NCBI RefSeq assembly: GCF_041224545.1
Contig: NZ_JBGFGP010000176.1
Location: forward strand, 268,546 to 332,545
Length of the DNA: 64,000 bases
Reading direction: 5' to 3'
From: Sedimentitalea sp041224545
GTDB lineage: Bacteria; Pseudomonadota; Alphaproteobacteria; Rhodobacterales; Rhodobacteraceae
Of this stretch, positions 9,652-18,791 are shown piece after piece. A program made the translations under genes and the position numbers. A model generated the notes under the pieces. The model had not been told where the DNA came from. It did not search any database and saw nothing but the letters and a program-made list of their open reading frames with translations. Each line of letters begins with the position of its first letter. The stretch's first letter is position 1.

Positions 9652-11136
9652 TCACTCCGACGCTTCGAACTTGTCCAGCACCAGCCGGTTCAACGCCGCA
9701 ACGCCCCAGCCGGTCGCGCCCTTGGGGGCAAAGTCGGTCTCGGCCTTGACCGACGCCACACCGGCGATGTCCAGATGAATCCACGGCGTCTCGTCCTTGA
9801 TAAAACGCGCGAGGAACTGGGCCGCGGTGATCGACCCGGCCGGGCGCCCGCCGGTATTCTTGATGTCGGCAATACGCGACTTGATGAGATCGTCATAGGA
9901 TTTGCCCAGCGGCATCCGCCACGCGCCCTCGCCCTCCGCCGCCGCGGATTTGAGAAAGGCGTTGCAGAGGTCGTCATCGTTCGAGAACACCCCGGCATTG
10001 TCGTGGCCAAGCCCGATGATGATCGCGCCGGTCAGGGTCGCGAGATCGATCACGCCCGCGGGGTTGAACCGTTCCTGCGCGTACCAGAGCACGTCACACA
10101 GAACCAGACGGCCCTCGGCATCGGTGTTGATCACCTCGACGGTGGTGCCCTTCATCGACGTGATGACATCGCCCGGCCGCGTGGCCGTGCCCGATGGCAT
10201 GTTCTCGACCAGCCCGACCAACCCGACGACATTGGCCTTTGCCTTGCGCAGCGCGAGGGCGCGCATGGTGCCGGCGACAACCCCCGCGCCGCCCATGTCC
10301 ATGGTCATGTCTTCCATGCCGCCCGCCGGTTTCAGCGAGATACCGCCGGTGTCAAACACCACGCCCTTGCCGACCAGAGCCAGTGGCGCATCGCCTTCCT
10401 TGCCGCCGTCCCATTGCATCACCACAACCTTGGATGGGCTGGCAGAGCCCTGCCCGACGCTGAGCAAGGTGCGCATGCCCAGTTCCTCGAGCTTGTCCTC
10501 TTCGAGGATCTCGACCTTGAGGCCAAGTTCCCGCATCTCGGCCAGACGGTCGGCAAACTCGGTGGTGGTCAGCACATTTGCCGGCTCGTTCACCAGATCG
10601 CGGGTCATATGCGCGCCCTCGGCGACCGCCAGCAACGGCGCGGCGGCCTCGGAAACCTCATCCGCCCTGGTGTGATAGAGCGTGACCGCGCCGGGCGTGT
10701 CCTGCGTCTCCTCGTCAGAGGATTTGTGCACGTCAAAACGGTAGTCACGCAACGCGACTCCCAGAACCAGTTCCGCCGCCTTGCCGCTGCTGCCGGCCAT
10801 GATGCTGAGCGCTTTGTCGCCTTTCAGTTTGGCCAGAGCCGCTCCGGCCTTGCGGGCGTCGACCGCCGAGACCTTGCGATCCAGAACGAGGACATCCAGC
10901 GCCTCTGCCGCCATGCCGGTCGGCCAGGCCAGCGAGATCACCTGGCCCGACTTGGCCTTGGAGAAACGCTCGCTTTCCAACAGCCGCGCCAGCGCCCCCC
11001 TGGTCAGCCGGTTGGCCCGGCGCGCCGCCGGGTTCAGCTTGCCGTCCGGCGCCACGATGATGGCAACCCGCCCCTCGGCGGTCTCCATCAGGTCAAGATC
11101 GGTGGTTTCGAATGCAATCGGCGTCAATCGGCTCAT
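9652..11136 (-). CDS. pepA: Leucyl aminopeptidase (M17)
   Basis: A 494-residue cytosolic aminopeptidase that removes N-terminal residues and uses two metal ions. The family signature NTDAEGRL lies at residues 337-344. The metal and catalytic lysine region GKGVVFDTGG lies at 257-266. The N-terminal third is the more variable macrodomain-like part. A GGGAGA ribosome site supports the start at 11136 rather than an in-frame start 78 bases upstream. It is divergent from lptF with 135 bases between the starts, and it is followed by holC. In some bacteria PepA also binds DNA; nothing here shows that. Confidence 0.97.
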   Translation of the reverse strand: MSRLTPIAFETTDLDLMETAEGRVAIIVAPDGKLNPAARRANRLTRGALARLLESERFSKAKSGQVISLAWPTGMAAEALDVLVLDRKVSAVDARKAGAALAKLKGDKALSIMAGSSGKAAELVLGVALRDYRFDVHKSSDEETQDTPGAVTLYHTRADEVSEAAAPLLAVAEGAHMTRDLVNEPANVLTTTEFADRLAEMRELGLKVEILEEDKLEELGMRTLLSVGQGSASPSKVVVMQWDGGKEGDAPLALVGKGVVFDTGGISLKPAGGMEDMTMDMGGAGVVAGTMRALALRKAKANVVGLVGLVENMPSGTATRPGDVITSMKGTTVEVINTDAEGRLVLCDVLWYAQERFNPAGVIDLATLTGAIIIGLGHDNAGVFSNDDDLCNAFLKSAAAEGEGAWRMPLGKSYDDLIKSRIADIKNTGGRPAGSITAAQFLARFIKDETPWIHLDIAGVASVKAETDFAPKGATGWGVAALNRLVLDKFEASE

Positions 11137-11271
11137 CTTCGGGCTCTCCCATCTGGTGTCGCCGCTACAGGTAACGCGGGCGGCACAGCTTGACCAGATA
11201 GCAGTTTCCGCCACCTTCGAATTGCATTAGGGTCGCGTTCACGAATTTTGCAGTCGAGCAGGGAGAGCGCG

Positions 11272-12414
11272 GTGTCACGATACGACAGATACGTCCTGTC
11301 GCAGTACCTTGTGTTGTTCGGCTTCTTCTCGTTGATTCTCGTGGCCGTGTTCTGGATCAACCGCGCGGTCGTGCTGTTCGACCGGCTGATCGGGGACGGG
11401 CAGTCGGCAATGGTGTTTCTTGAATTCACTGCGCTGACCCTTCCCAACCTGATCCGGATGGTGCTGCCGATGGCGGCGTTTGCGGCCTCGGTCTATGTGA
11501 CCAACCGGCTGAATTCCGAAAGTGAACTGACGGTGATGCAGGCCACGGGATCGAGCCCCTGGCAACTGGCCCGCCCGGCGCTGGCTTTCGGGCTGATCAC
11601 CGCGCTGATGATGAGCATTCTCACCCATGTGCTGATGCCCGCCTCGACCAAGCAACTGGCGATCCGCGAGGCCGAGATCGCCCGCAACGTCACCGCCCGC
11701 CTTCTGACCGAAGGCAGTTTCCTGCACCCTGCCAACGGCGTCACCTTCTACATCCGCCAGATCGACCCGGACGGCCGGTTGAACGGCGTTTTCCTGTCGG
11801 ATCGACGCGATCCCGAACAACGCGTGACCTATACCGGGGCCGAGGCCTATCTCGTGCGCGAGGGGGATCGTGCCAATCTGATCATGGTGGATGGTATGGC
11901 GCAGCGTCTCGACACGGCGACCGAGACCCTCTCGACCACGGTTTTTGCGGATTTTTCCTTCGATATCAGCTCGCTGATCAAGAAGAACGACAATCGCACC
12001 CGCAGTATCCGTGCCATTCCGACCCTGGAACTGATGCGGACACCAGGCGATATCACCGAGAATGACGGCTATACGCCCGGACAGATCGCCGAGGAACTGC
12101 ATCTGCGCTTCGCGCGGGCACTGATCTGTGTGGCGGTGACACTGATCGGGTTCTCGACCCTGATGCTTGGCGGGTTCTCGCGTTTTGGCGTCTGGCGGCA
12201 GGCACTTCTGGCGTTCGTGCTGCTGATCTTCCTCGAAATGCTGCGCGGTGTCGTGTCCGACCCGGTTCTGGAGAATGCGAACCGATGGCCGCTGATCTAC
12301 CTGCCGACCGTCGTTGGACTGATGGTCGCGGTATTGTTCCTGCGTCTCGCCTCGCGACCGCGCCTGCGGCGCATCAAGCCGAACCCGGCCCCGCCCGCCG
12401 AGGTCGCCCCATGA
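11272..12414 (+). CDS. lptF: LPS export ABC transporter permease LptF
   Basis: A 380-residue inner-membrane permease with six membrane segments in two groups of three, split by a periplasmic beta-jellyroll domain (about residues 100-260). LptF pairs with LptG and LptB to pull lipopolysaccharide from the inner membrane. I chose the GTG at 11272, which has GGGAGAG 5-9 bases upstream; a TTG 24 bases earlier is less likely. The stop overlaps the lptG start as ATGA. This is the first gene of a six-gene envelope operon. Its promoter must lie in the 135 bases shared with pepA. Confidence 0.95.
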   Translation: MSRYDRYVLSQYLVLFGFFSLILVAVFWINRAVVLFDRLIGDGQSAMVFLEFTALTLPNLIRMVLPMAAFAASVYVTNRLNSESELTVMQATGSSPWQLARPALAFGLITALMMSILTHVLMPASTKQLAIREAEIARNVTARLLTEGSFLHPANGVTFYIRQIDPDGRLNGVFLSDRRDPEQRVTYTGAEAYLVREGDRANLIMVDGMAQRLDTATETLSTTVFADFSFDISSLIKKNDNRTRSIRAIPTLELMRTPGDITENDGYTPGQIAEELHLRFARALICVAVTLIGFSTLMLGGFSRFGVWRQALLAFVLLIFLEMLRGVVSDPVLENANRWPLIYLPTVVGLMVAVLFLRLASRPRLRRIKPNPAPPAEVAP

Positions 12415-13514
12415 TCCTCGACCGGTATTTTGCAAAACGCTTTCTCATCAGTTTCCTGATGATCGGCGCGGTGTTCCTGACGCTGATCATGCTGATCGAC
12501 CTGATCGAGCAACTGCGCAGGTTCGAGGGCGTCGATGTCAGCTTCGGGCAGCTGTTTCGCCTGATGCTGCTCAATGCGCCGGCGGCGATCAACGAAATCC
12601 TGCCGTTGCTGATGATCCTCTCGACCATCGTCCTGTTCATAGGGCTGGCCCGCAGCAGCGAACTTGTCGTGACGCGCGCTGCGGGGCGATCGGGCATCCG
12701 CGCGCTGGCGGCTCCGGTGCTGGTGGCGATGATCATCGGGGGGCTTGCCGTCAGCACGCTCAATCCCATCGTCGCCGCGACCTCCAACCGCTATCAGCAA
12801 TTGTCCGACACCTACCGCACCGGTGGTCCATCGGCGCTGTCGCTCAGCGGCGAAGGTCTGTGGTTGCGGCAAGGGGCGCTTCAGGGGCAGTCGGTCATTC
12901 ACGCCACGGGATATGGCGGCGACGAGGATTTGCTGGTGCTCTATGATGTGACCATCCTGACCTATGCCAGGGATGGCGGTCCGGTGCGGCGTATTCGTGC
13001 CGAAAGCGCCACACTGACCGAGGAGGAATGGATACTGGGCGACGTCAAGGTGTGGCCGCTCGCCGCCGGGCTGAACCCGGAATCCAACGCCGTCACATAT
13101 GACACGCTGCGCATCCCGACCACGCTGACCGAGGACCGTATCCGCGACAGTATCGGCAAACCGACCGGCATTTCGGTCTATGACCTGCCGCAGACCATTC
13201 GCGAACTGAAACGGGCCGGGTTCTCGACCAAGCGCCAGGAGGTCTGGTTGCAAAGCGAACTGGCGCGACCGCTCTTCCTGGTTGCGATGGTTCTGGTCGG
13301 GGCCGCCTTTACCATGCGCCACACCCGCTTTGGCGGAACCGGCATTGCGGTGCTGGCCTCGGTCCTTCTGGGTTTCGGGCTGTACTTCATCCGCAACTTT
13401 GCGCAAATACTCGGAGAAAATGGCCAGATCCCCGTATTGCTGGCCGCCTGGGCACCGCCGATCGCGTCGATTATGCTCACCCTCGGGTTACTCTTGCATG
13501 CGGAAGACGGATGA
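12411..13514 (+). CDS. lptG: LPS export ABC transporter permease LptG
   Basis: A 367-residue partner of LptF with the same plan: three membrane helices, a periplasmic jellyroll domain, then three helices. The N terminus ILDRYFAKRFL is typical of the family. The start at 12411 overlaps the lptF stop in an ATGA, and the frame extends further upstream inside lptF without meaning. The stop in turn overlaps the lptD start. LptFG is the transmembrane part of the LPS extractor. The tight overlaps indicate translational coupling that would keep the two permeases in equal amounts. Confidence 0.95.
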   Translation: MILDRYFAKRFLISFLMIGAVFLTLIMLIDLIEQLRRFEGVDVSFGQLFRLMLLNAPAAINEILPLLMILSTIVLFIGLARSSELVVTRAAGRSGIRALAAPVLVAMIIGGLAVSTLNPIVAATSNRYQQLSDTYRTGGPSALSLSGEGLWLRQGALQGQSVIHATGYGGDEDLLVLYDVTILTYARDGGPVRRIRAESATLTEEEWILGDVKVWPLAAGLNPESNAVTYDTLRIPTTLTEDRIRDSIGKPTGISVYDLPQTIRELKRAGFSTKRQEVWLQSELARPLFLVAMVLVGAAFTMRHTRFGGTGIAVLASVLLGFGLYFIRNFAQILGENGQIPVLLAAWAPPIASIMLTLGLLLHAEDG

Positions 13515-15664
13515 CGCACACCATCGGCAACCTATTCAGAAGCCTTTTGCTCGCAACCGCAGTCTGGACGGCCACGCCTGCGGTTGCACAGCAGGAGCCT
13601 GACAGCGCGGCGCAGGGCGCGGTTCCGGCGATGCTGGTTGCGGACAGCGTCTTTGTCACGCCGGATCGCCAACTGGTGGCCGAGGGCAATGTCGAGGCGT
13701 TTCAGGGCACCACCCGCCTGCGCGCCAGGCGGATCATCTATGATCGCGAAACCGGGCTGCTCTCGATCGAAGGGCCAATTTACATCGATGACGGCGGCGA
13801 CATGGTCATCCTCGCCGATGCCGCGCAGATCGATTCGGACTTTCAGAACGGCCTTTTGACCGGCGCGCGGATGGTGCTGGACGAACAACTGCAAATGGCC
13901 GCCTTGCAGATGAACCGGGTCAGTGGCCGCTATACGCAACTGTTCAAGACCGCTGTGACCTCCTGTCATGTCTGCGGGGACGGTCGTCCACCGCTCTGGC
14001 AGATCAGGGCGCGCAGGGTGATCCACGACCAGACCGAGAAACAGCTCTATTTCGAGGATGCGCAGTTTCGCATTCTTGACGTGCCGGTGATGTATCTGCC
14101 GCGGTTCCGCCTGCCGGATCCGACGCTCGACCGCGCGCGCGGCTTCCTGATCCCGTCGATCCGAACGACCACGCAACTGAGCACCGGGGTACGGCTGCCG
14201 TATTTCATCCCCTGGGGTGACTCGCGTGATATCACGCTTGCCCCCTATATCTCATCGCGCACGCGAACGCTGGACTATCGCTACCGGCAGGCGTTCCGCA
14301 ACGGCCGCATCAATTTTGAAGGCGCCTATACGCGCGACGACCTGCAGCCGGGCGATTCGCGCGGCTACCTGTTCGGCTATGGCGCCTTTGACCTGCCCCG
14401 CGATTTCGAACTGAAATTCGATCTGGCGCTGGTTTCCGACGATGCCTACCTGTCTGAATATGACTTGCCGGATCTCGACCGCCTGCGCAGCGAGATCGCG
14501 TTGACGCGCGTCAAGCGCGACAGCGCTTTTCAGATCGACCTGATTCACTACCAGTCCCTGCGCGAGGATGACGACGAGACGACACCGAGCCGCTTTGCCG
14601 ACGTATTCTACGAACGCCGGTACTTCCCCCGGGCGATCGGCGGCGAATTGCGGCTGAATTTCGAAGGCCACGGCCACGAACGTGTCTCAAGCGTCGATAT
14701 CGACGGACGCGATGTCGTGCGTGCGACGGCCGACATAAACTGGCGGCGGAGCTGGATTGCAGGCAACGGCCTGCGCACCGATTGGCAAATGGGCGTCACC
14801 GGTGACATCTTCAAGATTTACCAGGACAGCGATTATCCCGACGACATCATCCGCACGACCCCGAGTGCGGCGTTGACGTTCAGCTATCCCATGAGCAAGA
14901 GCATGGGCAACGGCGTCACCCATTACCTGGGTCCGGTTGTTCAGCTCGGTTGGAGCGACGTTCACGGAGACGATCCGCCCAACGACGAAAGCCGCTTTGT
15001 CGAATTCGATCAGGGCAATCTGCTGTCCCTGTCACGCTTTCCGGCACCCGACCGCCGCGAGAATGGCGCGGCCCTGGTCTATGGCCTGAACTGGTCGCGC
15101 TATGCGCCCTCCGGCTGGCAGGCCTGGGCCACGATAGGACAGGTATTTCGCAAGACCGAGGACGGCTCGTTCACCGACACGTCCGGGCTGTCGGGAACAT
15201 CGTCCTCGATCCTGGTGGCAGGGCAGTTTGAGCACGAAAGCGGTCTTTTGCTGATGGGACGCGGTTTGATCGACAATTCGCTGAGCATGAACAAGGCCGA
15301 GTTCCGGGGCCGCTGGCGCAATGACCGGCTCGACCTGGCGGGCACCTATCTCTGGCTGGGCACCGATCCCGAGGAAGACCGCGGATCGCCGCTTTCCGAA
15401 ATGTGGTTCGACGGCATGTATGACATCAGCCCAAGCTGGTCCGCGGGCGCCAGTCTGCGGTATGACATCTCCGACCGTCGCGCCACACGGGCCGGTCTGG
15501 GGCTTGTCTACCGCAATGAGTGCGTAACGGTCGATCTTTCCCTCAGTCGCGACTATACGTCATCCACAAGTATTGAGCCAACGACCGATTTTGGCTTTAG
15601 TATCTCGCTACGCGGCTTTGCCGTAGACAGCGGAACCGAAAAATATAGGCGATCATGCAGTTGA
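13511..15664 (+). CDS. lptD: LPS-assembly outer-membrane protein LptD
   Basis: A 717-residue protein with an N-terminal signal peptide ending near TPAVA-QQ (residue 26). An OstA/LptA-like domain follows (about residues 35-150), then a large beta-barrel that inserts LPS into the outer leaflet. Cysteines sit at 152 and 155 (a CHVC pair), 671 and 716. Classical LptD also has four cysteines that form disulfides between the N-terminal domain and the barrel, so these are good candidates for that role. The start overlaps the lptG stop, and the last 10 bases overlap the next gene. Barrel folding would need the SurA-like protein encoded immediately downstream. Confidence 0.95.
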   Translation: MTHTIGNLFRSLLLATAVWTATPAVAQQEPDSAAQGAVPAMLVADSVFVTPDRQLVAEGNVEAFQGTTRLRARRIIYDRETGLLSIEGPIYIDDGGDMVILADAAQIDSDFQNGLLTGARMVLDEQLQMAALQMNRVSGRYTQLFKTAVTSCHVCGDGRPPLWQIRARRVIHDQTEKQLYFEDAQFRILDVPVMYLPRFRLPDPTLDRARGFLIPSIRTTTQLSTGVRLPYFIPWGDSRDITLAPYISSRTRTLDYRYRQAFRNGRINFEGAYTRDDLQPGDSRGYLFGYGAFDLPRDFELKFDLALVSDDAYLSEYDLPDLDRLRSEIALTRVKRDSAFQIDLIHYQSLREDDDETTPSRFADVFYERRYFPRAIGGELRLNFEGHGHERVSSVDIDGRDVVRATADINWRRSWIAGNGLRTDWQMGVTGDIFKIYQDSDYPDDIIRTTPSAALTFSYPMSKSMGNGVTHYLGPVVQLGWSDVHGDDPPNDESRFVEFDQGNLLSLSRFPAPDRRENGAALVYGLNWSRYAPSGWQAWATIGQVFRKTEDGSFTDTSGLSGTSSSILVAGQFEHESGLLLMGRGLIDNSLSMNKAEFRGRWRNDRLDLAGTYLWLGTDPEEDRGSPLSEMWFDGMYDISPSWSAGASLRYDISDRRATRAGLGLVYRNECVTVDLSLSRDYTSSTSIEPTTDFGFSISLRGFAVDSGTEKYRRSCS

Positions 15665-16902
15665 ACCTCACTTTCCGAATCTCCTCCGCCGCCAACAGGC
15701 TGCGTTCCGGTTTTCTCGCCGCCCTGGCCCTGTCAGCGACAACGGGAATCGCCGCTGCGCAAGGGCTGTTTGCGCCGGTTATCACGGTGAACGACCAGGT
15801 CATCACCCGCTATGAGCTCGAGCAGCGCGCCGAATTTCTCAGGTTGCTCGGCGTGCCGGGCAACCCGGACCAACTCGCACGCGAGGCACTGATCGAGGAC
15901 CGGCTGAAATTGCAGGCCGTCAAATCCGTCGATCTGGAAATCACCTCCGAACAGATCGATGCCGGCATAGAAGAACTGTCCTCGCGCACCGATCTTTCGC
16001 CGGAAGAGTTCATAAAGGAAATCGAAAGGGGGGGTGTTTCGGTCGAAACCCTGCGCGATTTCGCCAAGGTCAACGTGGCCTGGCGCGAATTGATCCGTGG
16101 TCTCTATCTGTCGCGCGCACGTCCCAGCGAAGCCGAGATCGACCGCGCCATCGGCAGCGGCGGGGGCGGTGGGCTGCGCGTTCTGCTCTCGGAAATCGTG
16201 ATCCCGGTCACACCGCAGACGCGGGATCAGGTTGACGAACTGGCCGGGCAACTGGCGCAGCTCAGGAGCTTTGCCGCATTCTCCGATGCCGCAAGCAAAT
16301 ACTCGGCGACACAGACCCGCAACAACGGCGGGCGTATGGAGTGGATCGACCTGAATGCCCTGCCGCCAGGGCTTCGTCCGCTGATCCTCGCGCTGTCCCC
16401 GGGCGAGGTGACCGACCCGATTTCCCTTTCCGAAGCGGTTGCCCTGTTCCAGCTTCGGGACATCAGGGAAGCCGCCGTGAGTACGCCGCGCTATTCCAAG
16501 ATCGACTATGCGCTCTATTACCTGCCCGGCGGCCGGACGCCCGAAGCGCTTGGCAATGCGGCGCGGATTGCAAGCGACATCGACACCTGTGACGATCTCT
16601 ATGGCATCGCCAAGGATCAGCCGCCGTCGCAACTGGAACGGTTGAGCCAGGCCCCGTCGCAGATTCCTCGTGATGTCGCCGTCGAATTGGCCAAGCTCGA
16701 TGAGGGCGAGGTGTCCACCGCACTGACCCGGTCCAACGGGCAGACTCTCGTCCTGCTGATGATGTGCGGGCGCACCGCCGAAGCCAACGAAGAGGCCACC
16801 CGGGAGCAGGTTGCGCAATCGCTGATCCAGCAGCGCCTGACCGCCTATGCCGACAGCTATCTCGACCAGCTTCAGGCCGACGCCATCATCGTGGAAAGAT
16901 GA
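15655..16902 (+). CDS. surA: SurA-like periplasmic chaperone/peptidyl-prolyl isomerase
   Basis: This 415-residue protein has a signal peptide ending around TGIAAA-Q (residue 36). A SurA N-terminal domain follows (about residues 40-160) with the pattern NDQVITRYELEQRAEFL. A parvulin-like domain (about 170-275) keeps the LRVLLSEIVIP and FAAFSDAASKYS elements, and a second helical part ends in LIQQRLTAYADSYLDQLQADA. It likely chaperones LptD and other outer-membrane proteins. The gene overlaps the lptD 3' end by 10 bases and the pdxA start by 4. The isomerase site is only weakly conserved, so the chaperone function may dominate. Confidence 0.9.
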   Translation: MQLNLTFRISSAANRLRSGFLAALALSATTGIAAAQGLFAPVITVNDQVITRYELEQRAEFLRLLGVPGNPDQLAREALIEDRLKLQAVKSVDLEITSEQIDAGIEELSSRTDLSPEEFIKEIERGGVSVETLRDFAKVNVAWRELIRGLYLSRARPSEAEIDRAIGSGGGGGLRVLLSEIVIPVTPQTRDQVDELAGQLAQLRSFAAFSDAASKYSATQTRNNGGRMEWIDLNALPPGLRPLILALSPGEVTDPISLSEAVALFQLRDIREAAVSTPRYSKIDYALYYLPGGRTPEALGNAARIASDIDTCDDLYGIAKDQPPSQLERLSQAPSQIPRDVAVELAKLDEGEVSTALTRSNGQTLVLLMMCGRTAEANEEATREQVAQSLIQQRLTAYADSYLDQLQADAIIVER

Positions 16903-17903
16903 CCGCGCCGATCGCGCTGACCTGCGGGGATCCTGCCGGGATCGGCCCGGAACTTGCCGTCAAGGCGTGGCAGATGCTCGGCCCGGATTGTCCGTTCTTC
17001 TGGATCGGTGACCCGCGCCATCTCCCCCCGGCCACGCCGATTGCCGAAATCGACAACGCCGGACAAGCCTGTGCTGCGTCTCGACGCGGGTTGCCCGTGC
17101 TGGCGCATCGGTTTGCGTCTCCGGCGACACCCGGCCGACCGGACCTGGAAAACGCGGCGGATGTCATCGAGGTGATCAAACGCGCCGTGGCGCTGGTGCA
17201 ATCCGGCGAAGCCGCTGCGGTCTGCACTGCGCCGATCAGCAAGAAGGTGCTGATAGACGGCGCCGATTTCGCCTATCCCGGCCACACCGAATTTCTCGCG
17301 GCCCTCGCCGGATGCGAGCGGGCCGTGATGATGCTGGCCAGCGCGCGCCTGCGCGTGGTGCCCGCAACGATTCATGTCGCTCTTGCCGATGTGCCACGCC
17401 TGCTGACGCCGGATTTGCTGCGCGACACTATCAGGATCACCGCCGACGGGCTGCGCCAGCAATTCGGCATCCCCCACCCCCGCATCGCCGTCGCCGGGCT
17501 CAACCCGCACGCGGGCGAAGGCGGCACAATGGGTGGAGAAGAGCGCGACTGGATCGCACCATTGCTCGGGGAACTCGCGGATGAACACGCGACGCTGACC
17601 GGCCCGCACCCTGCGGATACCCTGTTTCACGCGGCGGCGCGCGCGACCTATGATGCGGTGATCGCGATGTATCACGATCAGGCCCTGATCCCGATCAAGA
17701 CACTGGATTTCGATCTCGGGGTCAATATCACGCTTGGCCTGCCCTTCATCCGGACCTCGCCGGATCACGGCACAGCGTTCGATATTGCGGGTCAGGGTCA
17801 GGCCAATCCCGACAGCCTGATCGAAGCGCTGAAATGCGCACAAACGATGGCGTCCCGATCCGCGGCGGCGCGCAGCGGCGATGATGGAGGCGGCGCGCGA
17901 TGA
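16899..17903 (+). CDS. pdxA: 4-hydroxythreonine-4-phosphate dehydrogenase
   Basis: A 334-residue NAD-dependent enzyme of pyridoxal phosphate synthesis. The N terminus ALTCGDPAGIGPE is diagnostic. Metal-binding histidines lie in PGHTEF (His129) and in the later AMYHDQALIPIK element. The start at 16899 overlaps the surA stop as ATGA, and its own stop overlaps the rsmA start in the same way. The surA-pdxA-rsmA order is also found in Escherichia coli, so the grouping is ancient. There is no sign of truncation. Confidence 0.97.
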   Translation: MTAPIALTCGDPAGIGPELAVKAWQMLGPDCPFFWIGDPRHLPPATPIAEIDNAGQACAASRRGLPVLAHRFASPATPGRPDLENAADVIEVIKRAVALVQSGEAAAVCTAPISKKVLIDGADFAYPGHTEFLAALAGCERAVMMLASARLRVVPATIHVALADVPRLLTPDLLRDTIRITADGLRQQFGIPHPRIAVAGLNPHAGEGGTMGGEERDWIAPLLGELADEHATLTGPHPADTLFHAAARATYDAVIAMYHDQALIPIKTLDFDLGVNITLGLPFIRTSPDHGTAFDIAGQGQANPDSLIEALKCAQTMASRSAAARSGDDGGGAR

Positions 17904-18739
17904 GCGCCATCGACGACCTGCCCCCCTTGCGCGAGGTCATCGCGGCCCATCAATTGTCCGCACGCAAATCACTGGGCCAGAATTTCCTGCTGGATCTCAA
18001 CCTGACGGCCAAGATTGCGCGACAGGCGGGCAAGCTGGACGAATGCGATGTACTGGAGATCGGGCCCGGTCCCGGCGGGCTGACGCGGGGCCTGCTCTCG
18101 GAGGGCGCGCGCAGGGTGCTCGCGGTGGAAAAAGACAGCCGCTGCATCCCTGCCCTGCAAGAGATCGCGGCGGCCTGTCCCGGGCGGCTCGAAATCCTCG
18201 AAGGCGATGCGCTCGAAATCGACCCGCTGGCCCACCTGACGCCACCGATCAGAATCGCGGCCAACCTGCCCTATAACGTGGGAACGGAGTTGCTGATTCG
18301 CTGGCTGACCCCGCCGGAATGGCCGCCTTTCTGGCAGAGCCTGACGCTGATGTTTCAGCGCGAGGTGGCGGAGCGGATCGTGGCGCGGCCGGGCACCAAA
18401 GCCTATGGACGGCTGGCCATTCTCGCACAATGGCGCGCCGAGGCCCGCATCGCGATGAGCCTGCCGCCCGGAGCCTTTACGCCGCCCCCCAAGGTTTCAA
18501 GCGCGGTGGTGCATCTGACCGCCCTGCCCGAACCACGCTATCCGGCAAACGCAAAAACCCTCGAGCGGGTCGTCGCCGCCGCGTTCAACCAGCGACGCAA
18601 GATGCTGCGCGCCGCATTGCGCGGGCTTGCTCACGATATCGAGGATCGGCTGATCGCGGTTGGCCTGCGCCCGACGGACCGTGCCGAACAGGTCCCGCTG
18701 GAAGGGTTCTGCGCGTTGGCACGCAATCTCGACGGCTGA
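17900..18739 (+). CDS. rsmA: 16S rRNA dimethyladenosine transferase
   Basis: A 279-residue SAM-dependent enzyme that dimethylates two adjacent adenines (1518 and 1519 in E. coli numbering) near the 3' end of 16S rRNA, late in small-subunit assembly. The SAM-binding loop GPGPGG is at residues 55-60, and the catalytic motif NLPY is at 122-125. It ends the lptF-to-rsmA operon, joined to pdxA by a 4-base overlap, and converges on the DUF4167 gene 52 bases further on. Loss of this enzyme gives kasugamycin resistance in other bacteria (KsgA). Confidence 0.97.
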   Translation: MSAIDDLPPLREVIAAHQLSARKSLGQNFLLDLNLTAKIARQAGKLDECDVLEIGPGPGGLTRGLLSEGARRVLAVEKDSRCIPALQEIAAACPGRLEILEGDALEIDPLAHLTPPIRIAANLPYNVGTELLIRWLTPPEWPPFWQSLTLMFQREVAERIVARPGTKAYGRLAILAQWRAEARIAMSLPPGAFTPPPKVSSAVVHLTALPEPRYPANAKTLERVVAAAFNQRRKMLRAALRGLAHDIEDRLIAVGLRPTDRAEQVPLEGFCALARNLDG

Positions 18740-18791
18740 CGAAAGCGCCGAATGTGGTGCCGCGCGCGTGTCCGGCGCGACACATGACGCC

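Noticed and set aside
9115..11193. 692-codon open frame opposite holC and pepA
   Set aside because: It is the antisense shadow of two well-supported genes, with low-complexity Arg/His/Gly translation.
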